The notes: generated by a model not told the origin, from the sequence alone. A stretch of DNA of 32,876 nt from an uncultured Verrucomicrobia subdivision 3 bacterium (GCA_903872345.1 CAIQKM010000008.1:1-32876); one strand, 5' to 3'; shown: positions 1 through 8,836, counted from the stretch's first letter. Numbers and translations are program-made.

Positions 1-137
1 GCGCCAGCGGCGACTGGTGCGGGATTACGAAACCACCGAGTCCAGTGCCGAGGCTTGGATCTATATCGCCATGATCCGAATCCAACTCCGCCGTCTGGCT
101 TGATCCCTCAGCATTCATGATTTTTCAGACGCACTCT
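1..137 (+). mobile_element. Right end of an IS5-like insertion sequence (partial, contig end)
   Basis: This segment is the exact reverse complement of 32739-32875, so two copies of the same element bound the window. It holds the last 33 codons of a transposase, its stop at 101-103, and a 34-bp non-coding end finishing in TTTTTCAGACGCACTCT at 137. Identity with the other copy stops sharply after 137 (A here, T there), which marks the IS tip. The rest of the element lies outside the window. Confidence 0.85.
2..103 (+). CDS. IS5/IS4-like transposase, C-terminal 33 residues (partial)
   Basis: The frame starts before the window and ends at TGA 101-103. The visible tail reads RQRRLVRDYETTESSAEAWI followed by YIAMIRIQLRRLA. 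The D-Y-E...A-W-I-Y-x-A-M-x-R-x-x-L-R-R-L-A pattern is the usual C-terminal helix of IS5-group DDE transposases, just after the catalytic Glu region. The catalytic residues are outside the window, so the family call rests on this tail and on the repeat structure only. An identical copy lies on the minus strand at 32773-32876. Confidence 0.65.
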   Translation, partial: RQRRLVRDYETTESSAEAWIYIAMIRIQLRRLA

Positions 138-1148
138 AAGAAAACCATTGGTCATATTCACCGTTGCGAGGCTGGAAGCGACGGTGCTTCCGCGCACCCC
201 AACAGTCATATAAGCGCCACTGCCGGAAACATTCAATGTGGCACCACTTAAATTCAAAACACCGGTGGAATCCTTTGAATTGCACATGATGAGCTGATTC
301 GCGGTCAAAGTGCCGTTAGTGATGTTCACCAATCCGGGCGGACTGCCAGAGCCACCGGCTCCAATCAACAATTGCCCGACCGTGCTGGCACCGCTGCTGA
401 AATAGTTAAAGGTCGCGGTGCTGCTGCTGCTACCGCTGACAACGCCACCAACCGTTAGAGTGGTGGCGCTGGATCCACCGCCAATGGTTCCCGTTCCCCT
501 TACCGTCAATGTGTTGCCGGCCTTGACAACCGTCGGCCCGGTAAATGTGTTCGCACCCGACAGGATTACACTGCCCGCTGCCGAAGTGTTTCCCAGCGTA
601 ATGCCGCCGCTAGTCCCAGTGCTTGAAATGACGTTCACTAAAGTCAAAGTGCGATTGGCCGCTACGTTGAAATTGCGGTTTGCATTGGCCAAACTGACGT
701 TAAGAATGTCGGTCGGATCACCAATCGTGACGTTGGCCGAAGTTCCGCCACCGGTGTTCAACGTGATGTCGCCTCCAAGTGTAATCGTTTCGGCTGTAGC
801 TGAAGAAGAATCCAAAGTGAGCGGGTAATTCCCGGAATAGCTAAAACCCAGCGCGGTTGACAAGGTGGTGTTCGCTGCAAACGTGACGGTTTGACTTGGC
901 CCAACCAACGTTAGCGACGTGTCCCAAGTGCCGTTGATCGTGCCGCTGACCCAGTTGCCGGCGGTGTTGTAATCATAAGGCCCGGCTCCCGTTTGGTTAA
1001 AACCGGTGGTTGCCGCGTGGATTTCGGCCGTCAGGCTTAAAGCAATTCCACACACGATTAGTTTCACCCAGCCGAGTGCGGAAGTTTTTTTCTGCGACTT
1101 TACCTCGGCCTTTACGAGACGCCCACTGGTTAAGAGTTGGATATACAT
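108..1148 (-). CDS. Secreted autotransporter-associated beta-strand repeat protein, truncated by IS insertion
   Basis: From the ATG at 1148 this encodes 346 residues. A TTG five codons upstream is possible. A basic N-terminus and hydrophobic stretch (GWVKLIVCGIALSLTAEIHA) form a signal peptide. The rest is Gly/Ser/Thr/Asn-rich beta-solenoid sequence with a clear PATR-type repeat near residues 190-220 (VILSGANTFTGPTVVKAGNT). The role is probably a cell-surface or exported structural or adhesive protein; no enzyme motif is visible. Host sequence ends at 138; the last nine codons and the stop come from the IS end, adding the foreign tail RVRLKNHEC. Related proteins run to about a thousand residues, so the 3' part is missing. 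The shared 19-bp promoter box lies about 70 bp upstream. Confidence 0.75.
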   Translation of the reverse strand: MYIQLLTSGRLVKAEVKSQKKTSALGWVKLIVCGIALSLTAEIHAATTGFNQTGAGPYDYNTAGNWVSGTINGTWDTSLTLVGPSQTVTFAANTTLSTALGFSYSGNYPLTLDSSSATAETITLGGDITLNTGGGTSANVTIGDPTDILNVSLANANRNFNVAANRTLTLVNVISSTGTSGGITLGNTSAAGSVILSGANTFTGPTVVKAGNTLTVRGTGTIGGGSSATTLTVGGVVSGSSSSTATFNYFSSGASTVGQLLIGAGGSGSPPGLVNITNGTLTANQLIMCNSKDSTGVLNLSGATLNVSGSGAYMTVGVRGSTVASSLATVNMTNGFLRVRLKNHEC

Positions 1149-1188
1149 AGCTAGTTTGTTCAAGGTTTAATAACGGAAATTCCGAAAG

Positions 1189-1234
1189 ATATTACTCCAA
1201 AGAAAGCGAACCGATAACCCTCCGAACGGAGGGG
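1189..1234 (-). promoter_or_regulatory. Regulon promoter 1: 19-bp box plus -10 for the IS-truncated beta-strand protein
   Basis: On the minus strand the box (1234-1216) reads CCCCTCCGTTCGGAGGGTT, the palindromic subtype. Exactly 21 bp later is TAATAT (1194-1189). A start site near 1182 would give a leader of about 34 nt to the ATG at 1148. Confidence 0.75.
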
Positions 1235-1320
1235 AAACGAGCGCGTTTGGGGAATGGCCGGAAACGAGGTCAGTTTTCATCTCGCCGTGAATTATTGCCG
1301 GGTAACTTGTTTGATTGCCG

Positions 1321-1359
1321 TCATAAAAATAGAGCGCGCCGGAACCCAAACCGGCGCGC
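1321..1359 (-). terminator. Rho-independent terminator after the 1397-4798 gene
   Basis: A perfect 9-bp stem, GCGCGCCGG (1334-1342) with CCGGCGCGC (1351-1359), closes an 8-nt loop. On the minus strand it is followed by TCTATTTTTATGA. It lies about 40 bp past the stop of the upstream minus-strand gene and before promoter 1, so it separates the two units. Confidence 0.75.
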
Positions 1360-1396
1360 CCTGATCCAACCCCAAAATGAGAACTCGCGTAGTCGC

Positions 1397-4300
1397 TTAT
1401 GGTTTAAGCATCCGATAGAACACGTTGGTCTTAGCCGGATTCACTGTGATGGTCACGTTGGTCACGCCCACCGATCCGTCCGTCGGATAGTTAAACCAAG
1501 CATTGGTGGCCGTGAGACTCACGCTGTTGGATTGCAAGACCCAACCCAGATTGGTCGGCCAAGCCAGATTCATGTTTCCACCGCCAAAGGACACCTGAAT
1601 AAAGGGTGGATTGGGATTGATGGTCGCCACCGGCACCACCACCAAATAGCCCGAGTCAACGAGCGCGGGAGAATCCGTGGCCGCGCTGTAAACCCCCGGA
1701 GCCTTGCTGACGCCGTTAATCACAAGACCGGCAATCTGGTTTGTCCCCGTGAAGGCCAAATCCAAGGCGGCACCGTTCGTGATGGTAACAATCGACAAGG
1801 CCGACAGGCTGTTGGTCTGGTTGACGGTCAAAGTGCTGCCGCTGCCGCTCAGAGTAAGATTGACCTTGCCGGCCATCTTGCCGCCGAATGTGGTGGATAC
1901 ACCCGAACCGGCCAAAGTCAGCGTGCTCGCGGTGGCCGTGGAGTTGGTGATGATGGTGTTGGTTGGCGCGGCGTAGGCATCCGTGACCAACGAATTCAGC
2001 GTCTGGTTGAAGCCGGCTAGGTCAAATGTCTGGACAGAGCCTGGGCTGCCACTGGTGGCCAGCGCATCCGCATTATCCATCGTGAAATCGGTGCTGATGG
2101 GCAAGGCGTTGTTGATGCCCAACCGCAGTGTGCCGCTGTTGTTCCCCGTGCCAGTAGGCTGCTGGTAGGTCGGCGCGGTGTAAGTGTTGGCCTGAGCCAG
2201 CGTGACCACAACGCCGCCGTTCAATTGGAAACCAACCACACCACCGCTTGTGCTGCCAGTGACAAGATTATCAAACACCATGCTCCCACCGCCACGCCGC
2301 ACCACGAGCGATACGGAGTCATTCAAGGTAATCGTGCCGGAACCAAGATTGCCGGATGTGCCATTATATCCAAACTGCAATGTGCCCTGGCCATTGAGTA
2401 TAACATTGCCAGTGTAATTAGTGTTATCGCTTTGAATCCGCAAAGAGCTGGTGGAAAGTTGTAAATTGGCATTGAAGCCAGTGCCGGCCAACGGGCAGTT
2501 GAAGCGGGTAAATCCGCCGTAAGTGGTAATAGTTGGTGTGCCCGCAAAAGTCAGGATATTAGTGCCTTCAAAGTCATATTCCTGGGCATTGTTGTAGAGG
2601 AAATTCAGTCTGCCCACGCTAACCGGGGATCCAAGCGTGACGATGTAAGATGCAGGCAAAGCGGCACTCAATCCAAAACTGGCGGTGTCATTGCCATTAT
2701 TGGGCCAAGCGAAATCCGCGCCACCATTCGACCAGTTTGCCGTGTTAGTGTCCCAAGTGCCGCTGCCATTGGAACCCGTGCCCGGCGTGTGCGCCGGATC
2801 CCAGGCAAAAGAATTACCAGACGGAACAGTGAAGGTTATGGCCAGCGAGTTGGTAATGGTGCTCGCTCCCACGGTGACAGCTACAAGTTTGGTTTCAGCT
2901 TTCGCGGATTTGACCGTGAAGGTTGTCTGGCCATTGATATCCGTGACCCCAGAGGCGGCGGGTGAAACCGTGTTGTCCGAACCGCTCACGCTCCAGTTGA
3001 CGCCCAGGCCGACAATTGGAGTGTTGCTTGGATCTTTGATGGTGACTGTAACGGTGGAAGTGGAGGAATTGTCGGCCGGCAAATTGTTTGGCGATGCCGT
3101 GACCGAAGAGTTGGCCAAACTCACGTTCGCTGTCACCACATGAAGTTTCACTGCGCCGCCGCTGACCACAATGGAACCAAGCGTGCCATACAAGGCGCTA
3201 CCGTTGACCGAGTAAGAGCCGGAGCTTGAAACGGTGCTGCCAATGTTGGTGATGATGAGGTAGTCACCTGGGGCCAAAGCCGGGCCATTGACCGTAAACA
3301 GATTGCCATTTAATACCAATTGCCCTTGCGAAACGGTCATGGCCGCATTCGTCCCGGTGCCATCGTAGTTGAGGATGATGGGCTGTGAGCCAAGGCTGAC
3401 GGTGCTCCCGGAAGCTCCTTTGAGCGTGGCTGCATTGGTCGTGCCTCCAGCGCTGAAGGTGGTGCTGCTGCTCAAAGTGAACGAGGGAATTAGCGAGACA
3501 TCAAACGTTGCGCCGGCCCCGATGGCAATCTTGGCCGAATTGTTAATGGAACCATTCGGCCCCAGCGCCAACGTTCCGGCGTTGATGGTCGTGTTGCCGG
3601 TATAGGTGCTGGCATTCGTCAAAGTCAGTTTACTGACGCTACCGTTAAGAGTAAGGTTCAGGCCGCCGGTGATCTGGCCGTTGAAGAATTTCGTCCGACT
3701 GGCTCCCGCCAACGTCAGGGTGCAAGTCGAACCACCTGTGATGATGGCGGAAGCGGGGACGGCGGTGCAATTCGTGTCTGTCGCAATAGAACCAACGGTT
3801 TGGTTGAATCCGTTCATGTCAAATGTAACAACATTTGTATTACCCCCGGTTCTGAAAACTTGGTTTAACTGCAAGTCGGTGTTGGTGGGAAGGACATTGT
3901 TGGCTCCGAGCCGCAAGGTGGCATAAGCAGCGGTTGCAGCGGTCGGCAACACCCACGTTGCGCCACTGTAGGTTTGATTGGATTGGACAATGAACAATCC
4001 GCCGTTCAATTGATATTGAACACTGCCGGAACCGGAAACAGCGTTTGAGACAATAAATCCGGCCGGCAAAGTGCTACGCCGCCAAATCAAACCGCCGTTG
4101 TTATTTAACACAATCTGCGCCGCCCCCACGCTGCCCCGCTGCCCTGAATTGTAACCGCACTGCATAGTGCCCGCCAAGACATTGATGATATTCGTGCTGC
4201 TCTGATTGCCATCGCCATTGAACATGACCTTGGAATTAAAACCGTTCGCCCCTGCAGCCACATTAAAAGAGCCATTGACCGGACAACCGAATGCGATGCC

Positions 4301-4798
4301 GGTGGAACTCCAATTGGTAATGATTCCGCCCGTCGGCATATTGATGGGGTTGCCGGCGGAACTTCCGGTGCCGGCCGCGTTAAAACCGTTTGTTCCGATG
4401 TAATAAGTGCCCGTTCCATTGGGCGTCAGAGACAAGATGCTGGCTGGTGAAAGCGTAGTCCCGTTAATGACCGTGATATTTCCTGATGTTGACCCGGCTG
4501 TGCCTCCACCAAAAGTGATATTGTCGCCGCTCTGCATGGTATTGCCGTAGGTGCTGCCGTTATACCACGGCGCTCCACTGGGAAGTGATGCCGAGCCTTG
4601 GTTCCAAGTGCCGGCACCGTCAGTGATACTGCCGGAGACAGATGTCCAAGTAAGGTTCGCCTGCCCGAATGCCGTCGGCGCAACGGCCATCGTCAGGCAC
4701 AGAATGGAAACCATCACAGAAAGCCAAGCGGCAGAACGAAATGAGGCAACAGTTTTTTGCGCGAGGATCGTCAAACTTGGACTTGATTTTGTCTTCAT
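1397..4798 (-). CDS. Secreted autotransporter-associated beta-strand repeat protein with an Ig-like domain
   Basis: This 1133-residue protein starts with a long basic leader and a signal peptide (hydrophobic around 24-45, ending TAFGQA). Two blocks of Asn/Gly/Thr-rich beta-strand repeats lie at about 180-520 and 720-1040, with PATR-like units such as LTLTNASTYTGNTTINAGTL. Between them (about 585-690) sits a bacterial Ig-like group 1 (invasin/Big_1) domain, with NLPADNSSTSTVTVTIKDPS and GVTDINGQTTFTVKSA. The C-terminus (about 1070-1133), with LGWVLQSNSVSLTA and NVFYRMLKP, is a domain often seen ending secreted verrucomicrobial proteins. It probably acts as an extracellular scaffold, adhesin or matrix protein. 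It has its own regulon promoter upstream and a strong terminator downstream, so it is monocistronic. Confidence 0.8.
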   Translation of the reverse strand: MKTKSSPSLTILAQKTVASFRSAAWLSVMVSILCLTMAVAPTAFGQANLTWTSVSGSITDGAGTWNQGSASLPSGAPWYNGSTYGNTMQSGDNITFGGGTAGSTSGNITVINGTTLSPASILSLTPNGTGTYYIGTNGFNAAGTGSSAGNPINMPTGGIITNWSSTGIAFGCPVNGSFNVAAGANGFNSKVMFNGDGNQSSTNIINVLAGTMQCGYNSGQRGSVGAAQIVLNNNGGLIWRRSTLPAGFIVSNAVSGSGSVQYQLNGGLFIVQSNQTYSGATWVLPTAATAAYATLRLGANNVLPTNTDLQLNQVFRTGGNTNVVTFDMNGFNQTVGSIATDTNCTAVPASAIITGGSTCTLTLAGASRTKFFNGQITGGLNLTLNGSVSKLTLTNASTYTGNTTINAGTLALGPNGSINNSAKIAIGAGATFDVSLIPSFTLSSSTTFSAGGTTNAATLKGASGSTVSLGSQPIILNYDGTGTNAAMTVSQGQLVLNGNLFTVNGPALAPGDYLIITNIGSTVSSSGSYSVNGSALYGTLGSIVVSGGAVKLHVVTANVSLANSSVTASPNNLPADNSSTSTVTVTIKDPSNTPIVGLGVNWSVSGSDNTVSPAASGVTDINGQTTFTVKSAKAETKLVAVTVGASTITNSLAITFTVPSGNSFAWDPAHTPGTGSNGSGTWDTNTANWSNGGADFAWPNNGNDTASFGLSAALPASYIVTLGSPVSVGRLNFLYNNAQEYDFEGTNILTFAGTPTITTYGGFTRFNCPLAGTGFNANLQLSTSSLRIQSDNTNYTGNVILNGQGTLQFGYNGTSGNLGSGTITLNDSVSLVVRRGGGSMVFDNLVTGSTSGGVVGFQLNGGVVVTLAQANTYTAPTYQQPTGTGNNSGTLRLGINNALPISTDFTMDNADALATSGSPGSVQTFDLAGFNQTLNSLVTDAYAAPTNTIITNSTATASTLTLAGSGVSTTFGGKMAGKVNLTLSGSGSTLTVNQTNSLSALSIVTITNGAALDLAFTGTNQIAGLVINGVSKAPGVYSAATDSPALVDSGYLVVVPVATINPNPPFIQVSFGGGNMNLAWPTNLGWVLQSNSVSLTATNAWFNYPTDGSVGVTNVTITVNPAKTNVFYRMLKP

Positions 4799-4854
4799 AG
4801 ATTTGCGTTTATTTAATTGGCTGTTTTACAGTAAATGGGTCACGGAATGGTAAA

Positions 4855-4900
4855 ACTTTATCGCAACTTCGACTCTGCCGTAACTACCCGAACGGAGGGG
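4855..4900 (-). promoter_or_regulatory. Regulon promoter 2: 19-bp box plus -10 for the 1133-residue beta-strand protein
   Basis: On the minus strand the box (4900-4882) reads CCCCTCCGTTCGGGTAGTT, the non-palindromic subtype. It is followed after exactly 21 bp by TAAAGT (4860-4855). The predicted start is near 4848, a leader of about 50 nt. Confidence 0.75.
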
Positions 4901-4913
4901 GACGAAAGCGGAG

Positions 4914-4958
4914 CCAAAAAATTAAACCCGACCGAGAGGACGTCGAAATTCTCGTCGG
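4914..4958 (-). terminator. Rho-independent terminator after the AAA/DUF4143 gene
   Basis: On the minus strand CCGACGAGA (4958-4950) pairs with TCTCGGTCGG (4937-4928) with one bulged base, followed by GTTTAATTTTTTGG. It begins 27 bp past the stop at 4986 and ends before promoter 2. Confidence 0.6.
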
Positions 4959-4985
4959 TTGGCTCCGAATCCGGCACAAGTCATT

Positions 4986-6146
4986 TCACAACTTTGCGGA
5001 TTCTTCGAGCAGTCCGGTGAGGGGCAGCGCAATAATATCATCATCCAATTCAAAACGCCGTGTGCCGGGGTAAACCACGAACAAGCGTTTCAATTTCAAA
5101 TCCGCCATCGCCACGCGCATGGATTTGGTGGTGGCGGGCGAATCGGTGAATTTGAATTCAAATCCGAGTTTGGCGCCGCCCCGGTTGATGAGCAGATCCA
5201 ACTCCGCGCCGCCGTGCGTGCCCCAAAAATAAGCGTCGCGCTCCGCATTCAACAGGCTGACGGCATGTTCCAAGGCAAAGCCCTCCCACGAGGCACCGAG
5301 GCGCGGATGAGACCGGATCTCCGCCGGCGTGCGCAATCCCAGCAGCGCGTGCAGCAGCCCGGAGTCGCGCAGATATATTTTGGGGGCCTTGAGCAACCGC
5401 TTGCCGGTGTTTTCAAACCACGGCGGGAGACGACGCACGAGGAATGCGCCGCAAAGAATGTCCACATAACGGCTGGCGGTCTTCTGGTCGAGCGACAAGG
5501 CGCGGCCCAATTCCGATGCGTTGAGTGAACCGCCGTGCAGATGCGCGAGCATGGTCCAGAAACGGCGCAAGCCTTCCGGCGGCAGGGTGATGCCAAATCG
5601 GGCCGCATCCCGGCTGAGAAAGGTCTCGATGAAATCCTGACGCCAAGCATAACTCTCGGCGTCATTCTCTGCCAGAAACGAGCGGGGGAAGCCGCCCCGC
5701 TCCCAGAGCATTGAAGCGTTTTCCGCGCCGGTTTCCGTCACATCAAAGCCCCCCAGTTGCACGAATGCCACCCGTCCGGCCAGAGATTCAGCCGCGCCTT
5801 GAATCAAATCCGGTGAGGCACTGCCCAGCAGGAGGAAACGGGCGGGAGGTCCCCGCCGATCGGCAAGCACCCGCAACACGGGCAGAAGCTGCGGCATGGT
5901 TTGAACCTCATCCAATACCACCAGCCCCCGAAGCGGTGCGAGCGTGCGCTCGGCCGCAACGGAAAGGGCCTGACGATCCAGCGAACTTTCCAAGTCAAAG
6001 AAATGGCGATCTGCTCCGGCCAATTGATGCGCCAGAGTCGTCTTACCACACTGGCGCGGGCCCAAGAGCGCCACTACAGGTGACCGTTTTAGTGCCTGAA
6101 GCGTGGCCGCCAGCCCGCGCGGACGCTGAATGAAGGAATCATCCAT
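4986..6146 (-). CDS. AAA ATPase with C-terminal DUF4143 domain
   Basis: This 386-residue cytoplasmic protein has a Walker A motif at residues 29-36 (GPRQCGKT) and a Walker B motif at about 75-80 (LVVLDE), followed by a sensor-like segment (RFLLLGSAS), matching the AAA_14 domain. The second half is DUF4143, with a PD-(D/E)xK-like motif near the end (AELDLLIN...LGFEFKF). The family is widespread in mobile and accessory DNA. Its function is poorly known, with possible roles in nucleic-acid transactions or defence. It is the one complete gene in the polysaccharide locus that clearly lacks the shared promoter box: the nearest box (6225-6243) points to the divergent gene. It therefore looks like an insertion into the locus. 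Confidence 0.85.
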   Translation of the reverse strand: MDDSFIQRPRGLAATLQALKRSPVVALLGPRQCGKTTLAHQLAGADRHFFDLESSLDRQALSVAAERTLAPLRGLVVLDEVQTMPQLLPVLRVLADRRGPPARFLLLGSASPDLIQGAAESLAGRVAFVQLGGFDVTETGAENASMLWERGGFPRSFLAENDAESYAWRQDFIETFLSRDAARFGITLPPEGLRRFWTMLAHLHGGSLNASELGRALSLDQKTASRYVDILCGAFLVRRLPPWFENTGKRLLKAPKIYLRDSGLLHALLGLRTPAEIRSHPRLGASWEGFALEHAVSLLNAERDAYFWGTHGGAELDLLINRGGAKLGFEFKFTDSPATTKSMRVAMADLKLKRLFVVYPGTRRFELDDDIIALPLTGLLEESAKL

Positions 6147-6224
6147 GCGCGTAATATAGGATTATGATTCCGTTTTTGAAAGGATAAACCGCTTGTTTGG
6201 GCGCTGTAATATTCACTGGACATC

Positions 6225-6270
6225 CCCCTCCGTTCGGATAGTTACAAAACCGAAGGCGGCAGCGTATATT
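6225..6270 (+). promoter_or_regulatory. Regulon promoter 3: 19-bp box plus -10 for the prepilin-like gene
   Basis: The box (6225-6243) is CCCCTCCGTTCGGATAGTT. Exactly 21 bp later comes TATATT (6265-6270). A start site near 6277 gives a leader of about 25 nt. The segment at the conventional -35 reads TTACAA. Confidence 0.78.
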
Positions 6271-6301
6271 TCAAATCATTCACCGCGAACTCGCAAATTA
6301 A

Positions 6302-7141
6302 ATGACTATGAAAATGAGAGCAAACCTGTGCCACAAACATTCAATTGGACGGAAGGCGTTCACGCTGATTGAACTGCTCGTCGTCATCGCCATCATCGCG
6401 ATTTTGGCAGCAATGCTGCTGCCGGCTCTGGCGAGCGCCAAGAAGAAGGCACTCATGATTGGCTGCAACTCCAATTTCCATCAGACGGGCCTCGCGCTGA
6501 ATATGTATCTGGGCGACAACAACGACAAGTTTTGTGATACCAGAGACGTGTTCGGTAATGAATTCGGACTCCTCAGCGGACAGAAGGCCGCATACCAATC
6601 CGTGCCCGCCGGCACGGCACCCGGCAACTACAACTCATACTTGATTTATTATCTGGCCAGCTACATGGGCGTTCCAGCTCCTGACAACACCTTGAGATAC
6701 TGCAAAGCCTTCGTTTGTCCAGGATTTTCAAGCTTTGTAAAAGCAGATCCAAATGCCGCCAGCACATGGTCTTCAAATATTTTATATTCTGTGCCCTATG
6801 TTGACGGTTCTGATGGCTTGGGTGGCTCGTTGAATCTAGGCCCTGGCGTTAGCCCATTAGTATTGTCCCCCAACACACCAATCTTTGGTTACGGTGATGC
6901 CAGCAGAATGTGGGCTTCGCATAAAATTACCGACGTCTCTGCGGCAAAATCGCTTACCGATGTTTGGGCATTGGATGATTCTGATCAAAAACAATGCAAT
7001 CCAGCATACCTTCCTGGCTGGTATAACCAACTTCCCCCAACCCCACTGCACGGCAGCGTGCGCAATTATTTGTATCTTGATGGACACACTGGATCCCGCA
7101 AAGTCTTACCAGCTACGGCAGGGGGCGCTTACTACGAGTAA
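6302..7141 (+). CDS. Prepilin-type N-terminal cleavage/methylation domain protein (pseudopilin-like)
   Basis: This 279-residue protein carries a type IV prepilin leader. A basic segment ends in RKAF, followed by [20 protein letters not shown], with Glu at position +5 of the expected mature protein. The residue before the cleavage site is Ala instead of the usual Gly. After the helix comes ALASAKKKA and a globular domain ending in [20 protein letters not shown], the H-x(n)-DG ending typical of the large PVC-bacterial family of such proteins. They are probably exported through a type II/IV-pilus-like system and held at the envelope; the substrate is unknown. ATGs at 6302 and 6308 are both possible. 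It is the first gene after regulon promoter 3, which ties it to the polysaccharide locus. Confidence 0.85.
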   Translation: MTMKMRANLCHKHSIGRKAFTLIELLVVIAIIAILAAMLLPALASAKKKALMIGCNSNFHQTGLALNMYLGDNNDKFCDTRDVFGNEFGLLSGQKAAYQSVPAGTAPGNYNSYLIYYLASYMGVPAPDNTLRYCKAFVCPGFSSFVKADPNAASTWSSNILYSVPYVDGSDGLGGSLNLGPGVSPLVLSPNTPIFGYGDASRMWASHKITDVSAAKSLTDVWALDDSDQKQCNPAYLPGWYNQLPPTPLHGSVRNYLYLDGHTGSRKVLPATAGGAYYE

Positions 7142-7198
7142 ACTGACTGAAGAAATCTTGCAATGAGAGCAAAATATGTCTCCAGATAAAATTATTGA

Positions 7199-7378
7199 TT
7201 GGGGGATTTCGTTGCCATTTGTATTTTTGTTTTGAGCGCGACTGGGATTCAGGATTGGCTTGCCTGCTTGCTTGGCAGCAAGCATACCAAAAAATACTTG
7301 GAAGATAAGATTGCGTCCCTGGAAGGTCGCATTGAAAAACTGGAGAGAACTAATGCCGCATCCTATGAGAGCAAATAA
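7199..7378 (+). CDS. Small one-helix membrane protein with coiled-coil tail (possible frameshift at its start)
   Basis: From a TTG at 7199 this encodes about 59 residues: a hydrophobic N-terminus (GDFVAICIFVLSATGIQDWL) and a charged coiled coil (KKYLEDKIASLEGRIEKLER). That is the shape of the small membrane proteins common in Gram-negative bacteria. A better start, ATG at 7176 (MSPDKIIDWG), lies in another frame. The two frames meet at a run of five G (7201-7205); a sixth G would join them into one 67-residue protein. The gene is either frameshifted, mis-sequenced, or begins at the TTG. It lies 57 bp after the prepilin-like gene, so the two may be cotranscribed. Function unknown. Confidence 0.45.
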   Translation: MGDFVAICIFVLSATGIQDWLACLLGSKHTKKYLEDKIASLEGRIEKLERTNAASYESK

Positions 7379-7414
7379 GTCAAGCACCCGGAGGACTATA
7401 TTGATTCCAGCGAA

Positions 7415-8836
7415 CTATTTCTGATCAAAACGGAAAATTGTTGCCGAGGCTGCTTCCACCCGAACCTTCGGTTTGCTAGTTTCGATAACGGCCTTTTCCC
7501 AGTTAGCTGCCCAGTTGCCTTGTGGGCTGATGGAAGCCCCTCCCAATGATATGCCACTTTTGGCGGCAACATCCTGATGCTCCTGCGCCAAATCCAGCCG
7601 CTGGCAATTTAACAAATTTTTGTCTTGCGGCAATTGCAGGGAGACCAAAGCCGTTTGAGCGTTATTCCCATAGCTCTTATTGATGAGGGTCAGAAAAATG
7701 GTGCCATTATGATCCTGATAAGCGTATGCGTTAAAATTAAAACTGGGAGCGCCTTGAATTTTCACTTCCAATGGGCGTCCCTGTGCTCCTTGACTGAAAG
7801 CCAGATAAGCATAGCTTTGGGGGCGGATGTCAAATCCACTGCCATCCGCCTGATGCACAAACGCGGCGTAATTGGCGGCTCCGAAAGTTTCATCGCGACC
7901 GACGGATTCGCCCGTGTGATAGTTCATGCCCAAAAGGTGGTGTGCCGCCCACCAGTGGGTGCAGTCCAGTGCCCACAAGGTCGCTGCGTAAGTGTCACTC
8001 GCATCTTTGGCACCACCCCAGTAGCAACTGTTTAACTCGTCCATCCGGTAAGGAATTCCATTGCTGGCCAACACCGCACCTAGTTGCCGATAAACAGTCT
8101 TGTAATAGTCGTGAATGTCATTTGACAAAAATCGTGCGCGGGTCGCTGGCGGATTTGTTTCGCCAGCCCGGCCTGAACCAAGAAAATAATTATGATCGCT
8201 GACCATCGCCAGATGCCCCTCTTTGGAGAGATCTCTGGCAAAATTCCGCGCAAAACTATTGTTGGCACTGGGACCATCGAACATCGCGCCGGGCACAGCT
8301 TTCAGAATGGCACCATAGTGGGGTTTCCATTCCGTGAAATATGCGTCGTAGGACTTAAAGTAGAAATTAGGCTCATTGCCGATGGCAAAACAATCGAGCG
8401 AATCGACGTAATGCGTTGCTATGTAGCTGGCAAGCCGGCCAGAATCGGCAGGATCACCATTTTTAAGCCGGAATGAATAAATCACTTTCACTCCAGCGGC
8501 ACGGGCAAACGCAAAAAGCGAATCAATATCGTTTTCTCGCGGGATTGGAATGCGTGGGTTATCCACGGCATTTGCTCCGATTCGAAGATTTTTTATGCCG
8601 AGCGTTTTGAACGTATTGATCAGCGCGGCATCTTTGCTGTCGAAATAGTAATGCCCATTTTGTGGCAGAAGGATGGACGATTCGTAACTTAAACCCAAGA
8701 AGCCAGGCGCAAGACTTGCAGCATTACCATCCTCCAGCACGCTGACGGACACAGGCTGCACTTGGGCAGCGGTAGAACAAACAATATGAAAACAGATTAT
8801 CAGGCACAGCGCATTAATGACCAGATTTGTTCGCAT
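7415..8836 (-). CDS. Secreted glycoside hydrolase, GH79-like (beta-glucuronidase/heparanase type)
   Basis: From the ATG at 8836 the protein has 473 residues and a clear signal peptide (MRTNLVINALCLIICF...TAAQ). The longer reading from 8887 adds 17 residues that spoil the signal peptide. A clan GH-A type TIM barrel follows: the acid/base is probably E155 in AIGNEPNFYF and the nucleophile E267 in PYRMDELNSCYWGG. The last ~110 residues form a beta domain resembling the GH79 C-terminal domain. The likely role is exo-cleavage of glucuronides or related glycosides outside the cytoplasm. The exact family needs a profile search. It follows the beta-helix gene by about 100 bp on the same strand and has no promoter box of its own, so it is probably the second gene under promoter 4. 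Confidence 0.7.
   Translation of the reverse strand: MRTNLVINALCLIICFHIVCSTAAQVQPVSVSVLEDGNAASLAPGFLGLSYESSILLPQNGHYYFDSKDAALINTFKTLGIKNLRIGANAVDNPRIPIPRENDIDSLFAFARAAGVKVIYSFRLKNGDPADSGRLASYIATHYVDSLDCFAIGNEPNFYFKSYDAYFTEWKPHYGAILKAVPGAMFDGPSANNSFARNFARDLSKEGHLAMVSDHNYFLGSGRAGETNPPATRARFLSNDIHDYYKTVYRQLGAVLASNGIPYRMDELNSCYWGGAKDASDTYAATLWALDCTHWWAAHHLLGMNYHTGESVGRDETFGAANYAAFVHQADGSGFDIRPQSYAYLAFSQGAQGRPLEVKIQGAPSFNFNAYAYQDHNGTIFLTLINKSYGNNAQTALVSLQLPQDKNLLNCQRLDLAQEHQDVAAKSGISLGGASISPQGNWAANWEKAVIETSKPKVRVEAASATIFRFDQK

Noticed and set aside
1216..1234. The CCCTCCGTTCGGAGGG palindrome read as a terminator or RNA hairpin
   Set aside because: No T-run follows, the dyad is lost in five of eight copies, and all copies lie 5' of genes in one orientation with a fixed -10 spacing. 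A true terminator for the preceding gene is present at 1321-1359.
1247..2020. Long + strand open frames opposite the beta-strand genes (for example 1247-2020 and 2685-3143)
   Set aside because: They are antisense to clear repeat proteins, have skewed composition, and show no domain or upstream signal.
108..4798. Repetitive sequence in the beta-strand genes as a CRISPR or tandem DNA repeat
   Set aside because: The repeats are at protein level only, degenerate in DNA, with no regular direct-repeat/spacer pattern. No CRISPR array is seen in the window.
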